Source: Pomphorhynchus laevis (Eukaryota > Acanthocephala > Palaeacanthocephala > Echinorhynchida > Pomphorhynchidae). From it: a DNA stretch of 64,000 nt. The notes beneath the pieces were generated by a model, which ran no database searches, was not told the origin of the DNA, and worked only from the letters and a program-made list of their open reading frames with translations. Shown here in pieces: positions 31,660 through 42,256 of the stretch. Every line of letters begins with the position of its first letter. Position 1 is the first letter of the stretch. The stretch covers positions 85,985 through 149,984 of the forward strand of contig WNNJ02003016.1 of assembly GCA_012934845.2 (NCBI GenBank). Direction: 5' to 3'. The position numbers and the translations under genes are program-made.

Positions 31660-33000
31660 TACTATCGTTACAAATTGCTGCGATTCTTAAATTTTCATTA
31701 TTTAATGTATTATATTTTACATTTTATGGTATGCATGAATGATCATGCAAAAATATATTTGTAAATTTAAATGTCATCTTTACGATATAAATTAAAACTA
31801 TTTTTAAGTTTTAGTGCTCATATCAAGATATATACTTTCTTTATAATTAATATTGGTTTTATTAAGAATGAGGCAATATGGATATATTTGTTCGCTTATT
31901 GAATAAAAGTTGCTATAATTAAATACATATCATCAATATATCGAATTTCATGTCTTTATATAATAGAGATTTATTTTTTAAACAGTTATGAACAAATTCA
32001 TATTCTATAAAGCTTAAAAACAAGTCAGCTATAATTGGGCTACTATTACCACCCATTGGAACACCTTTTACTTGTCTAAATATAGATGTCCCTACTTTTA
32101 AATAATTTTGATTTATTAAAATATTTAAGGATTCTATTAATTCAATTTTATCCATATATTTATATTTATTTGATGGTTTAATTTTTGTTAGATAGGCGTT
32201 ATAATTATTATAACATATGTATATCTTTTTCCGAATATAAGATTAATTAATTTATCTAACGCTTCTTTAATATCTACTAAATCTAGATTTGTATAAAGCG
32301 TACTAAAATCGTATGTATTTATATTTTGAAAATTTATTCCTTTTGTCTGTTCTAAAAATTCTTTTGTAGAATTAATACTGAAATAGTGTTTTATACCAGT
32401 ATTAATTTCGATTACCCTACAATATTTTTTGAAGTGTGCTTTAATTACTTTAAGTATTTTATCCATATAAACCGAAAGCGGTTTTAATGTACATTTAAAC
32501 GCACTACATATGAACCTAGGTTTTATTGGATTTTTATGTAATTTTGGATTCCAATATAATATAGGTATAGTTTTATTATCCGATTCAAACTTTATACTCT
32601 ATCCATTATAGAACAGTGACTTGTAATAATTGTTTCTAAATTCAACTCACTGCATTCATATGTTAGATTTTCATTTAAATCATTAGAATTTACCTCTTTC
32701 ATTAGTATATCATAATAAAGCCTTTTGCATATGAAGACAAAGTTATTACTAGCTTTATTAATAGTTGTTATTATTTAGTTATCCTTAAATTTAGTAAGTT
32801 ATGTATACATATCTTTATTAATTTTATCTTTCCTTTTGTAATTGTTTGTTATTTTCATTTTATTTTTAATTTTATCTAATATATAAGTTTTCCAAATGTT
32901 TATCTTTGATGTATTAAAGCTTCCACTATCAATCAACTTATCAAAGTAAGCATTTAAGTAATTATATAACGAATTGTAAATTTTATTTTTATTGCTATTA
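31660..33000 (-). pseudogene. PLE family 1 reverse transcriptase
   Basis: Minus-strand counterpart of 1-1280 and somewhat longer at its start. It carries the IKAHFKKYCRVIEINTGIK block and TYDFSTLYTNLDLVDIKEAL (32466-32188), then FRQVKGVPMGGNSSPIIADLFLSF (32155-31919) and the region after the YADD-equivalent. At least three frame interruptions are visible. The N-terminal TTIDKASNNFVF-like block maps to 32740-32770. No GIY-YIG domain is attached, as at 1-1632. Confidence 0.82.
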
Positions 33001-33288
33001 ATTATTTAATCTATATTTATTTTGAGTTGCAGATTTCAGTTCCGTGCGCTTCGCTCGCGGAAAATCTTGTCCACCAAGATTAAGATTATTATTAATATTA
33101 ATATATTAATATATCACGTTAAAAATTGTCTTGGTGAATATAACATACAATTAATTTGATTGTTCAAAATATCAATTTGAAAGAGTTATTAACTTTTAGT
33201 ATATTTCTACATCAGTCCAAAAGTTATTTGCTGAATTGCAAAATCATTAAACAATCAGATTTATTCTAATAATTACAGCAATAACTAA
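33001..33288. other. Spacer with short inverted repeat
   Basis: A TGCGCTTCGCTCGC string near 33040 and a CACCAAGA...TCTTGGTG inverted pair (33071-33140) are the only features seen. Confidence 0.3.
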
Positions 33289-34975
33289 ATGCCACGCGGT
33301 GTACCATACTCTTCTTTCAAATGTTGCATCTGCAATGGTCAATTTTCTAAGTGCAAGAGTTGTAAATGCATGAAGGCCAAAAAACCATGCACGAACTTCT
33401 CAGCAGCGTTTTGCTATAATAAACTATCGCATGTAGATATCCGTGACATATCAGAAACACCGAATCGACGAGTAGTCGAGCTGCCTTTAACACAGTTTGA
33501 TCAGTCCCGCTACGCTAACCAATTGAGGTCAAAGAATCAACCCAACTCCACTCTAGTTATTCCTTATCCAAGCAGAAATATCGAAACAGCCGATAACTTG
33601 TTTGAGGCTGTTATCCACTGGCGACCTATTCTTATAACTCTCCCACGATGCTCCGCAAGCAACAAGATTGTTGAGATTATAACCGACTTTTATCAGAAAT
33701 TGACTTAAGCTAAATCCGATACACAATCGTTACTTCAAAATTTTTCCATTTTCTCTCAACTAGTATTACAAAGAATATCTACACGAAAAGTCACACTTAT
33801 TGGTAAAATCCTTGAACGCAGATTAATCGATTAGCGAAACAACGATTTCGATATCTTTAATGCGAAATGTTTTATCTACAAAGCAATCTCGAACTTCACC
33901 GTCCACAGAAGCCTATTGACTGAGTTAAACAGTATCAAAACCTACTGACGAAGGGCAGCATCAATGCTAGCACAGCTATTCTCGATGAAAAATTTGAGGT
34001 ACATTTCCTACAACCAAACGATATTGTTGATAGCGCGACAGTTTTGTCAATCCTTCAGACGCTACACCCTGATACAAAGCCTCCAGAGAAAGACGATCTT
34101 GTGTCGTTACCGTTTCCTGGCTCCAAACCTAATCACGTATGTCGCTTTTATGCACTGGATGAAACCCATATTATTAGATATAGTAAGAAGATTAAAGGGA
34201 TATCTGGACCTTCAGGTCTAGACTCTTTAGCGTGGCTTCATATGCTTACAGTCTTTGGGCCTCAATCTGTGAAGCTTGCTAAGGCACTCGCCGACTTTGC
34301 AATATACATTGCGACAGAAAAAATTAGCCCTGGTACTCTAAATGATTTCACCGCATGCCGTCTAGTTGCACTGGAAAAAAATCCGGTGAAATTCGTCCAA
34401 TCGGAATTTGCAACACCGTGAGAAGTATCATAAGCAGAGCAATTTTGGATTTCACACGCATAAACATACAAGACGTCACAGGATGCACACAATTGGAGCT
34501 TCACAAAGAGGCGGAATAGAGGCTACGATATGCTCATTAAGGAAAGAGTTTCATCGACAAAACGACCACTGCATATTGACGATTGACACGATCAACGCTT
34601 TCAATCAAACAAATCGATTTGTGGCGCTACACGGCATTGAATAAGTGTGCCCGCCGCTATGCTGTTCCCTTCGCAACAGCTACTCAACTCCAGCGCAACT
34701 AGCAGTAGGGTCCCATAATATGTTCTCTACTGAAGAATTTACTCAAGGCGATCTTTTCGAAATGGCCGGCTTCGCCCTAAACCCCTATCACTTATCGCAT
34801 TGATCCAGCGAAGAGTACCCTCCGTTTTCCAAATGTGGTATGCTGATGACGCCAACTTTGTAGGAACCATTGACACGTTGAAGGATGTATAGAGAGTGCT
34901 TCGTACAGAAGGTCCTAAATACGGTTACTATGTTAATGAGAAGAAGTTACAGGATAGTAATAAAAATAACGTTTT
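33289..34975 (+). pseudogene. Broken reverse transcriptase with cysteine-rich N-terminus (lineage unassigned)
   Basis: The first frame (33289-33708) has CCICNGQFSKCKSCKCMKAKKPC, a cysteine cluster of C..C...C..C.C.....C pattern. Later frames give RPIGICNTVRS-like text, then ILTIDTINAFNQTNRFVALH (RT motif with catalytic D), EFTQGDLFEMAGFAL (the GDP-like fold) and WYADDANFVG (YADD). These belong to an animal RT class that starts with such a zinc cluster and ends in a P.R.GGLG segment; a matching C-terminal scrap lies at 60825-61091. Four or more stops or shifts interrupt it. It is neither CR1-like nor PLE-like. Confidence 0.6.
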
Positions 34976-35625
34976 TTTTTCACTCACCCGCACGTGCATG
35001 ATGACGGATAGAACGTGACGATCGAATTGAAATTTAATAAACCGTCGCAAGATAGGTATATTCTATGGAATTAATTTTCATATTGCAATTTCATCTCAAA
35101 AAATTAAATAACAAAAAAATTCTAAACATATTTTTATAATTTAAACAAAAAATTGTGCAGTTTAATTTATTAAATATTTTTTAAGGTTACACCACACTCG
35201 AGATCCACGATTCATACGGGTTACTATCAGTAACGAATTACCACAGCAGTATCGAACTTTTGATTAAAGGCCTGTCCATGAAATTTCAAAAAGTTGGTCA
35301 GAACGAGCTTGCCGATGCCAAGATAAAATTTTCCGTTTGATTTCATATCCTGTTCGTTGCATTACTGAATCGATCGCTTTTAAACCTTCACTGTGTGGAA
35401 TATGAGTATAAAAGCGATTCTACATCCGCAGTAACTTATACTGCTTCTCGAGGGAACAATGCCTTTTGACTTTCAAATTTCCTCAGAAAATCAAGTGTAC
35501 TGCAGATGTACGACGGAATATAGTCTAGCAGTTTTTAGTTCTAGATGCGAATATCTTGATAGAGACTCGGTAGGCGTACGTATACAGCTCACTTTAGGAC
35601 GACCCACAAGCATGCGTTGTCTTTT
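34976..35625. other. No gene recognised
   Basis: It may contain eroded 3' sequence of the preceding RT or C-terminal PLE family 2 sequence, but no motif is clear. Confidence 0.3.
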
Positions 35626-35639
35626 ATGAGCTTTGGGAA

Positions 35640-36212
35640 ACATATAAAAGTTTCCCAATTTTTATATTTTTGGTCTCGTTTCATTAGCCACAATAGGTGA
35701 GATTGCTTGTTTACTCAAGTCTTCGTCCAATTGATCGTTTACATTTTGTTCACATTTTCCGTATGTACGCTTTCATATGTTATTGTGTTACTCAATTGTT
35801 TAAATGCTTCTTTATCGTAGTCAGTAACAAACCAAACTACGCCTTGAGAACCCTTATCTGCTTTTCGTCGTACGATATCTGGACGCTCTCGTAAGGTTTG
35901 TAAGTCTGCATTTCTTGTCTTTTGTTAGGTTTGGTTGATACGTGTGTCGCGAGTTTGTCTTAATATACTTTGACCATACAGCATGTCGAAAGCTGTATGT
36001 TTCGCTTCTTCTTTCTCATCTTGGAAGACATCATTTGAAAGTCGATTAAGCGCAGTTTTTACTGATATACGTTCAATTACTGGTGGTGACATCATAAAAT
36101 TTAGAGCCATTGTTAGAACATTGCGTTCCTTTTTACTCAAAATTATGCCATCCGAGAACACGATTTTGTAATAGTCCAAATTCTTTGAGAGATGACTTCT
36201 AACACTCTTCAT
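35640..36212 (-). pseudogene. PLE family 2 N-terminal region and RT start
   Basis: The minus strand from 36212 reads KIVFSDGIILSKKERNVLTMALNFMMSPP, which is the N-terminal signature of classical PLE proteins (V.NLS...L...E..VL..GLNF.P.P). It then continues in further frames to ERPDIVRRKADKGSQGVVW, the first RT motif of PLEs (DI.I..ADKG..VV). Together with 25086-25340 and 60345-60825 it defines a second PLE family. At least one stop interrupts the link, and the element is cut where the L2-like LINE begins near 36320. Confidence 0.7.
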
Positions 36213-36323
36213 AGGCGCTTTTCTGCTGTCATGAAATTTTGTTGCGAAGCGATTCTATTTAGATTAAGAAATTTAGTCGAGTGATTTTGCGAACTTTAAT
36301 TTTACAACAGTAATCATAAATAT

Positions 36324-36354
36324 CTTGATCGAATTCCTCCCGAATTCGATCAAG
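36324..36354. repeat. Perfect 13-bp palindrome at the PLE/LINE junction
   Basis: CTTGATCGAATTC (36324-36336) and its exact complement (36342-36354) flank a 5-nt loop. It sits right where L2-like coding sequence starts. Confidence 0.7.
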
Positions 36355-37980
36355 ATTGTCTATTCATAGACGCACATTTCTTTCCTACTGGAAATGCGCC
36401 ACTGTTCGTCCTATCCTCAAAAAGCAATCTCTCCACCCATCACTACCATCTTCGTACCGTCCTATCTTACTTTTCCCAACCCTCTCCAAACTCCTTGAGC
36501 GTCTTGTTCTCAAGCAAGTTGATGCATATATATTTTTCTCCAACTTGGTTCCTCCCTTCCATTCTGCTTTTCACTCTAATCACTCTACTGAAATTACCTG
36601 TCTTAAAAGTTATAACGACTTACTCATCTCGAACGATCAAAAATTATGTAGTGTCATAGTTGCTCTTGATCTCTAATCTGCTTTTGACGTCGTCGATCAC
36701 TCGATTCTTCTTCATCGTCTTCGTCATGATTATGGCTTTTCTTTATCGTCTGTAGCTTGGTTTTTTCATATCTATCAAACCGTACCTTTCGCGTTTGTTC
36801 TAAGTCTTCTCTTTCCCATCCTTCTTTCATCCCGTCCGGTGTTCCACAAGGCTTCGTATTAGGCCCTATGCTTTTTTCTCTTCTCGGTGATTTGTCTTCA
36901 ATTTCTCATACATTTAACTTCAATTATATGCAATATGCTGATGACATTCTCATTTATAATCATGCACCTGATTATCGTATTCATGATCTTCATGTTCCTG
37001 TTTCCAACTGTCTTGCCTCAATTTTCAATCACCTTTCTTCTCTTTGTCTTACTCTGAATCTTAATAAATCCAAAATCATGTGGATCCTTCCTCGACGCCC
37101 CAGCTTAGAACTTCTCTCCGTATCAGTAAATTCTACAATTCTTCCTATCGTTGACAATCTCGTTTTCTTAGGCTTCCATTTCGACAACCGACTTTCACTT
37201 AAATCTTTTGTTAGAGATAAAGTACGTTCATCTACCTTGATGAGCGTACTATCGATCAATCGATCAATCTACGAATGTAGATTGATCGATTGTTAGAGAT
37301 ATATCTCTAACCTTTATCTCTAACCTTTAACGTACTTTATCTCTAACCTTTTGTTAGAGATAAAGTACGTTCATCTACCTTGATGAGCGTACTATCGATC
37401 AATCGATCAATCTACGAATGTAGATTGATCGATTTTCCTTCTTGTATGATTCTCATATCTTCTTTCTTTTTCTCAAGACTTGATTACTGTCTTAGTCTAT
37501 TTTCCAACTCATCTAAGTCCACTCTTCTTCCACTACAACGCATCGTCAACGCAGCCGTCCGAATGCTCCTCCGTCTTCATCGTTTTGATTACACATCTCA
37601 CCATCTTGCTTCACTCAATTTGCCTACAATTTATTCTCGTGTTCAAATTCGTCTTCTTCTCATTGATTTCCGCCTTGTAACTTTTAATACTCCTTCATTT
37701 ATCAACCTTCCTTTTCTCGATAATTCTCGTCCTGATTACTTTTTTTTGCTTTCCCGTTATTTCCTTCTTTTACATGTCCCAAACTACTCTACCTCTTTTG
37801 GCTTCCGCTCCTTCCTTGTGGCTGCTCCTCTCTTGTGGAATCATATGCCCATTAACATACGCCAACCAACCTCAATGCCGTGTTTCAAACGCCAAATCCG
37901 ATACCATTTAAACAATTTATCTGCTTGACTTTTCCATTTTTTGTTAGTGAACTTGTAGGCGTGCAGTTGGTACGCATTTG
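36340..37980 (+). pseudogene. L2-like LINE, RT domain to 3' tail
   Basis: The copy begins inside the RT: SYRPI, KLLERLVLKQVD, HSAFHSNHSTE (36356-36676), then VDHSILLHRL, SGVPQGFVLGPMLF and MQYADDILIY (catalytic YADD near 36937-36957), FLGFHFDNRLSLKSFV, DYCLSLFSNS, and the C-terminal FGFRSFLVAAPLLWN (37380-37928). A TAA or TAG-type stop and about three frame changes break it. An 82-bp palindrome-bearing segment is duplicated within it (37210-37434). The tail ends at ACGCATTTGCC, where Merlin sequence begins. Confidence 0.8.
37210..37434. repeat. Duplicated 82-bp segment with 15-bp hairpin and inverted filler
   Basis: 37210-37291 and 37353-37434 are identical. Each holds AATCGATCAATCTAC and its exact complement around a 4-nt loop (37258-37291 in the first). 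The 61 nt between them are inverted pieces of the same segment (TTATCTCTAACC, AACGTACTTTATCTCTAAC), so the whole block is a set of nested inverted repeats. Sister copies of the LINE read straight through here without it. Confidence 0.85.
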
Positions 37981-38390
37981 CCTCCTTAGTTTCGCGGTAA
38001 ATACCCCCGAACACCCATTGTTGTGGGTACACCTTCCCGCGGTTGTATTTGCGACGGCTATACATGGTATCGTCGACTTTAACTGTGAGTCCATCGCCGC
38101 CAATAAATGAAGGGTTGCGCAAAACGTCAAAAGCGCACAGTTCCGAAAATAGTTTCGAAAATCTACAGCCGTTTCTTGGCTCAGGCCCAACTCATGTTTA
38201 CAAAATTTGATGCTGGTTAATTGCTTTGTCCAGCAATATGCAAGGAGAATGACCTTTTCCAATGGAATTCGGGATCCATCAAACCATGTGTTCTTACGGA
38301 CGGATACCCATTCCTTGCAACCTGCTTTGGCGCAATACCAGTGCAAAGATTTACTTTTTTGGACCAATTTCATTGTGTGCAATCGACTGC
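37981..38390 (-). pseudogene. Merlin transposase, second lineage, 3'-truncated
   Basis: On the minus strand the first frame (38382-38140) has a CAKAGCKEW zinc-ribbon remnant and a helical HTH-like stretch ending in FRNYFR. The second (38122-37985) has the catalytic start VKVDDTMYSRRKYNRGK with QQWVFGGIYRE, matching the Merlin/ISXO2 core (ID-E...RKYNRG....WVFG). One frame change lies between them. The rest of the DDE domain is missing because the sequence joins the L2-like tail at about 37980. It differs clearly in sequence from the 24 kb Merlin. Confidence 0.75.
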
Positions 38391-38399
38391 ACTTTTTTT

Positions 38400-39409
38400 C
38401 TAATGAGGGAAAGAAAAAGTGATTGTCAGCATATCTAATTATATACCCCTGGGAATGACTCCGCGTTTTTGGAGAAATTGTACCGCGTATTCGTCCGACG
38501 TTATAGTTCGAGCTAATGATATCCAGTTAGTGGTATCAGTTATCTGTAAGACGTTAAAATATTTATTTAATATTATTTAATATTTTGTATAATCTGTTTA
38601 AGTAGATTATCCCACATGTACAATTTAAGTAGTGGGGGGAGGCAAATAGCAAAATATAATAAAACAATTTCAATTATTTTCTAATGAAGATGCATTATTC
38701 ATACCCGAACACGACTAAAGTATCGAGATGTATCATATATATTTTATGTAAATATTTTGAGCAATATACTCTGATATTGGTTATGAAATTTAAAAATTAT
38801 TTTTTTAAACAATACTTCCAAATATTTTTTAAAAAATGTAAAATTGAATATCGTCAAATATTTAAGAGCATGGCTGATCAAATTATAGTATGTTATATAG
38901 CATAAAAATTAGTTTATAATAGCAATACAAAAGTTTGTATTTGTGTTTAAAAATTTTGAGATTTTTTAATTTTAATTTACTTTTTTGACGAAAAATAAAA
39001 AAAAAAATTTTTCTGTGAATATGCATTATTTAAAGCTCAAACTTACCAGTCATGTCAAGATGTATAATAAGTATTTTATGTGATTTTATTAACCACAAAG
39101 TTCTTATATTTGAGATTTAATTTAATTTTTATTTTTATTTTTTTAAATTGAAATGTTTTTTTTATACTCAACTTGGTTTCTACAAAATAAAATTGACATA
39201 GTCGATACGCATATTTTTACTGCTTAAAATAAGCCAAAAGATTTTTTATTTGCTTGGGATAACCAAACCGACGCCCCGTTTAAAAATATGAAAAATATAA
39301 TTTTTCTATAATTTTTATAAAATTATAATAAACATGGAAAATATAAAAATAAATTAAGGCTTGTGGTATTAAAAAGGCTAGTGATATCAATAAGACTCGT
39401 TATATTGCA
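38400..39409. other. AT-rich spacer with a weak tandem pair
   Basis: No gene was recognised. Two diverged units (about 38675-38830 and 39015-39170) share an ATGCATTATTC/AA.CTC....TATTTTATGT pattern. Confidence 0.3.
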
Positions 39410-39496
39410 AGGTAATCGAAATTAATACTGGTATAAAACACTATTTCAGTATTAATTCTACAAAAGAATTTTTAGAACACAATACTGGTATAAAAC
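39410..39496 (+). pseudogene. PLE family 1 RT scrap
   Basis: Encodes IEINTGIKHYFSINSTKEFLE, identical in type to 500-565. It is joined directly to a CR1-type LINE. Confidence 0.7.
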
Positions 39497-40985
39497 TTAG
39501 AAGTACTGAAGTACTGAGACAGCTGTCGAAATCACTTGCTGCTGGTCCTGACAGACTGCCTTCCTTACTTTTTTATGAATCAGCTGATATCTTATGTATA
39601 CCGCTTTTTTAATTATTTCAGTGCTCGATATCTAACGGCATACTTCCTAATGACTGGAAGAAATCTCTGGTTCTTCTACTGTTCAAGAAGGGCGAACGTA
39701 CTTCTGTGAATAATTACCGACCTATCAGTCTCACTTGTGTGGCTTGTAAAGTTCTTCGAAAAACTAATTGATAAAGCTATCCGTTTTCACCTTGAAAGTC
39801 TCAATATATTCAGTGATGTACAGCATGGCTTTAGGAAGAACAGATCTACGATCACCAATCTTGCAATATCAAGACAAGTTGGGTTGATTCCATGTGATCA
39901 GGTGTTAGACTCGATGTGCTTATCTTTGATCTGTCTAAAGCCTTCGACTGTGAAACATGACATTCTACTCTCAGCACTTTGGCACTACGGTATCAGAGGT
40001 CCTATCCATAGATGGCTGCATTCATTCCTAACATCTCGTTTCTTCGCAGTCAAAATCGGCGGTGTCTTGTCTGAATGGCGTCCGATGTTTGTAAGGGTTC
40101 CTTAGGGGTGTGTAATCAGCGCACTACTCGTCAACGTCTATATCAACTTACTCCCTTCTGTCAAAAATTCAGTGCCTTCTGTACGCTGACGACCTCAAAA
40201 TATGGCGTTCATTGAATAGTCCCAGTGATGTAACTATACTCCAGAAAGATGTCGAGATGGTTTCTCGATGGTGCAATGCTGTCGGACTCAAAGTGAACCC
40301 TGCGAAATGTTTCCACCTACATATTGGAAAAGGGACCTTCAGTGGTAGCTACCGAATTGATGGCTGTCAGATTGTAAAGGTCTCGCAAATGTCGGACCTG
40401 GGTGTGATTGTAACTAGTGACTTAGGCTCCCGCTCTTATGTCGATCATGTTGTAAGCAAGTGCGCTCGCCTCCCCGGTTTAGTACGTAGGGTGTTCGGTC
40501 ATCTTGATTCTGTGGGATTGCGTACCCTATACCAATGCGCAATCCACCCACACATGCTGTATGGGTCCGTCGTTGCACACCCTCAGTTCCAGCTTCAGCT
40601 AGACGCTTACGAATGCATTCTACATCGGTGCACACAATTGGTGTGTTCCATACATTCATTACCTTACGAAGAACGCATGCGCTGTCTCAACGTTCCCCCA
40701 GTGAAAACTTCACTAAAATTTAGAGATCTGATGTTCGTGTAAAGGTGCTTGACCACCCCAGGCCACTGTTGCAAGGACACGTTTGAGCTAAGAACCAACG
40801 ATCGCTTACATGGTAACAACTATTTGCTGAAGAGAAAACGAGCCTGCGATAAACGAATATCAACAATCCACGATAGAATTGTACCTATCTGGAATGGTCT
40901 ACCTGCTGTGACGATACATGGTAACATGGGGAGTTTTAAACGACAGTTGCGAAATTACCTCAGGATGCGTTGTCGTCATGCCTGA
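39497..40985 (+). pseudogene. CR1-type LINE, RT and C-terminal domain
   Basis: In changing frames it reads SLAAGPDRLP, NNYRPISLTCVACK, QHGFRKNRSTITNLA, IFDLSKAFD, then YADDLKIW near 40180-40205, AVGLKVNPAKCFHLHIGK and a long C-terminal region ending in a RIVPIWNGLPA-type signature and a final RQLRNYLRMRC. These are the RT fingers, palm (YADD) and the post-RT C-terminal domain of the CR1/Jockey-related group. Five or so stops or shifts are visible. It is 5'-truncated, with no endonuclease. Confidence 0.8.
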
Positions 40986-41004
40986 ATTGCACATTATTTC
41001 GTTT

Positions 41005-41690
41005 ATTTATTTAATTTTTAATTTTTCTTCTGTTTTCCATGTTGTGAACCAACATGTTCGAGCTGTTCAAGCTCTTTTTATTGTCGAAAATATAATTGCT
41101 ATGACCTAATCTCATATATTCACACTTTTTAATATCAATCCGATTCCAGTATTTAAGGACTATCGACAACCTGTTTAAGATATTTTGAAAGTCATTTCGA
41201 TCCTTTTTGGCTTTAATCAATTTCCATACCTTTACATCGTCGGCAAAAGCTAAAACACTACAATCCTCAATTAAATCTAGTAGCTGATTTATAAATATGT
41301 TAAACAACAAGGGTCCTAAGACTGATCCCTGTGGTACTCCTGAGGTGATAGGACGATAAGACGATAGGCATTGACCTACACGAACAGCAAAGGATCTATC
41401 TTTAAGAAAATCTTGAATCTAGCTTATAATGGAGCGATTGACTTTATAAGACTCAAGGGTGGAAATTAGCATTTTGTGGGGCACCCTATCAAAAGCCCGA
41501 CTAAAGTCAAGAAATATTACGTCGATACAGTACCCGTTAGCAACATATCCAACCCAATCTTCACGAGCATGTAATAAGTTTGTAAGACATGAACGCCGAA
41601 GGCGAAATCCATGCTGTGCATTATTGAGAATTCTCAGCGAACTCAAATGATCATAAATTTCCTTTAGTTGCAAGCTTTCACCGTTTTGTT
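41005..41690 (-). pseudogene. CR1-type LINE RT core fragment
   Basis: Minus-strand frames give NAQHGFRLRRSCLTNLLHA, FLDFSRAFDRVPHK (41673-41419), a SGVPQGSVLGPLLFNIFIN stretch and LAFADDVKVWK (FADD, 41310-41011). The copy is cut on both sides and has one stop between the blocks. It faces the 39.5-41.0 kb LINE, 3' end to 3' end. Confidence 0.78.
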
Positions 41691-42256
41691 ATTTCAAGCA
41701 TGTAATGATTTTTTCTTTTGTCATTAATCCCATATGGAAGCGGAGACGGTTCTCCATGTACGCTTCCTTCATTTTGCACAGTTGTGGGTTAGATCCGGGT
41801 GCAATCGAGCAGTTTGTAAATCCTTATGTAGTGTGTCAGAGCCATCGCTGCTTTGATCGTATTTTCAGACGATCACATGGCCGAGGCGAGTTACTTCACT
41901 GGCCTCGAGCATGCAATAATTTATTTTAATTTAATTAAATTCATTTTATTAAATTTAATAAAATTCATAATAAAATTTAATTCTTATATACACAAATTTA
42001 AAAACTAATTAATTTATTATTTATAAAATAAAAAAATTAATTACGCTATTGACACTAATTCATAAAATAAATTTATTATCAAAAAATGAATTCAACTACG
42101 CTATTGACACGAATTCTAGCGAGTTTAGCTGTGCTAAAAAAGTTGGTGACACGCAAGAACATCTGTGTAAAAAACAACATATAAACAGCTGCTATATTTA
42201 AAAAATAGCAAAAGCTTTCCGTGATAAAAACGAAAACTAAGAGGAAGGAATTACTT
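41691..42256. other. Upstream region of the DUF4139 gene
   Basis: The first 250 bp are unassigned. ACGCTATTGACAC occurs twice, at 42043-42055 and 42098-42110, 55 bp apart. TTATAAAATA-like strings lie at 42020-42030. No transcript evidence is available, so calling this the promoter is inference. Confidence 0.3.

Noticed and set aside
38684-38905. 73-codon plus-strand ORF
   Set aside because: Low-complexity AT-rich translation (F, I, Y, K) in a diverged tandem pair; no motif.
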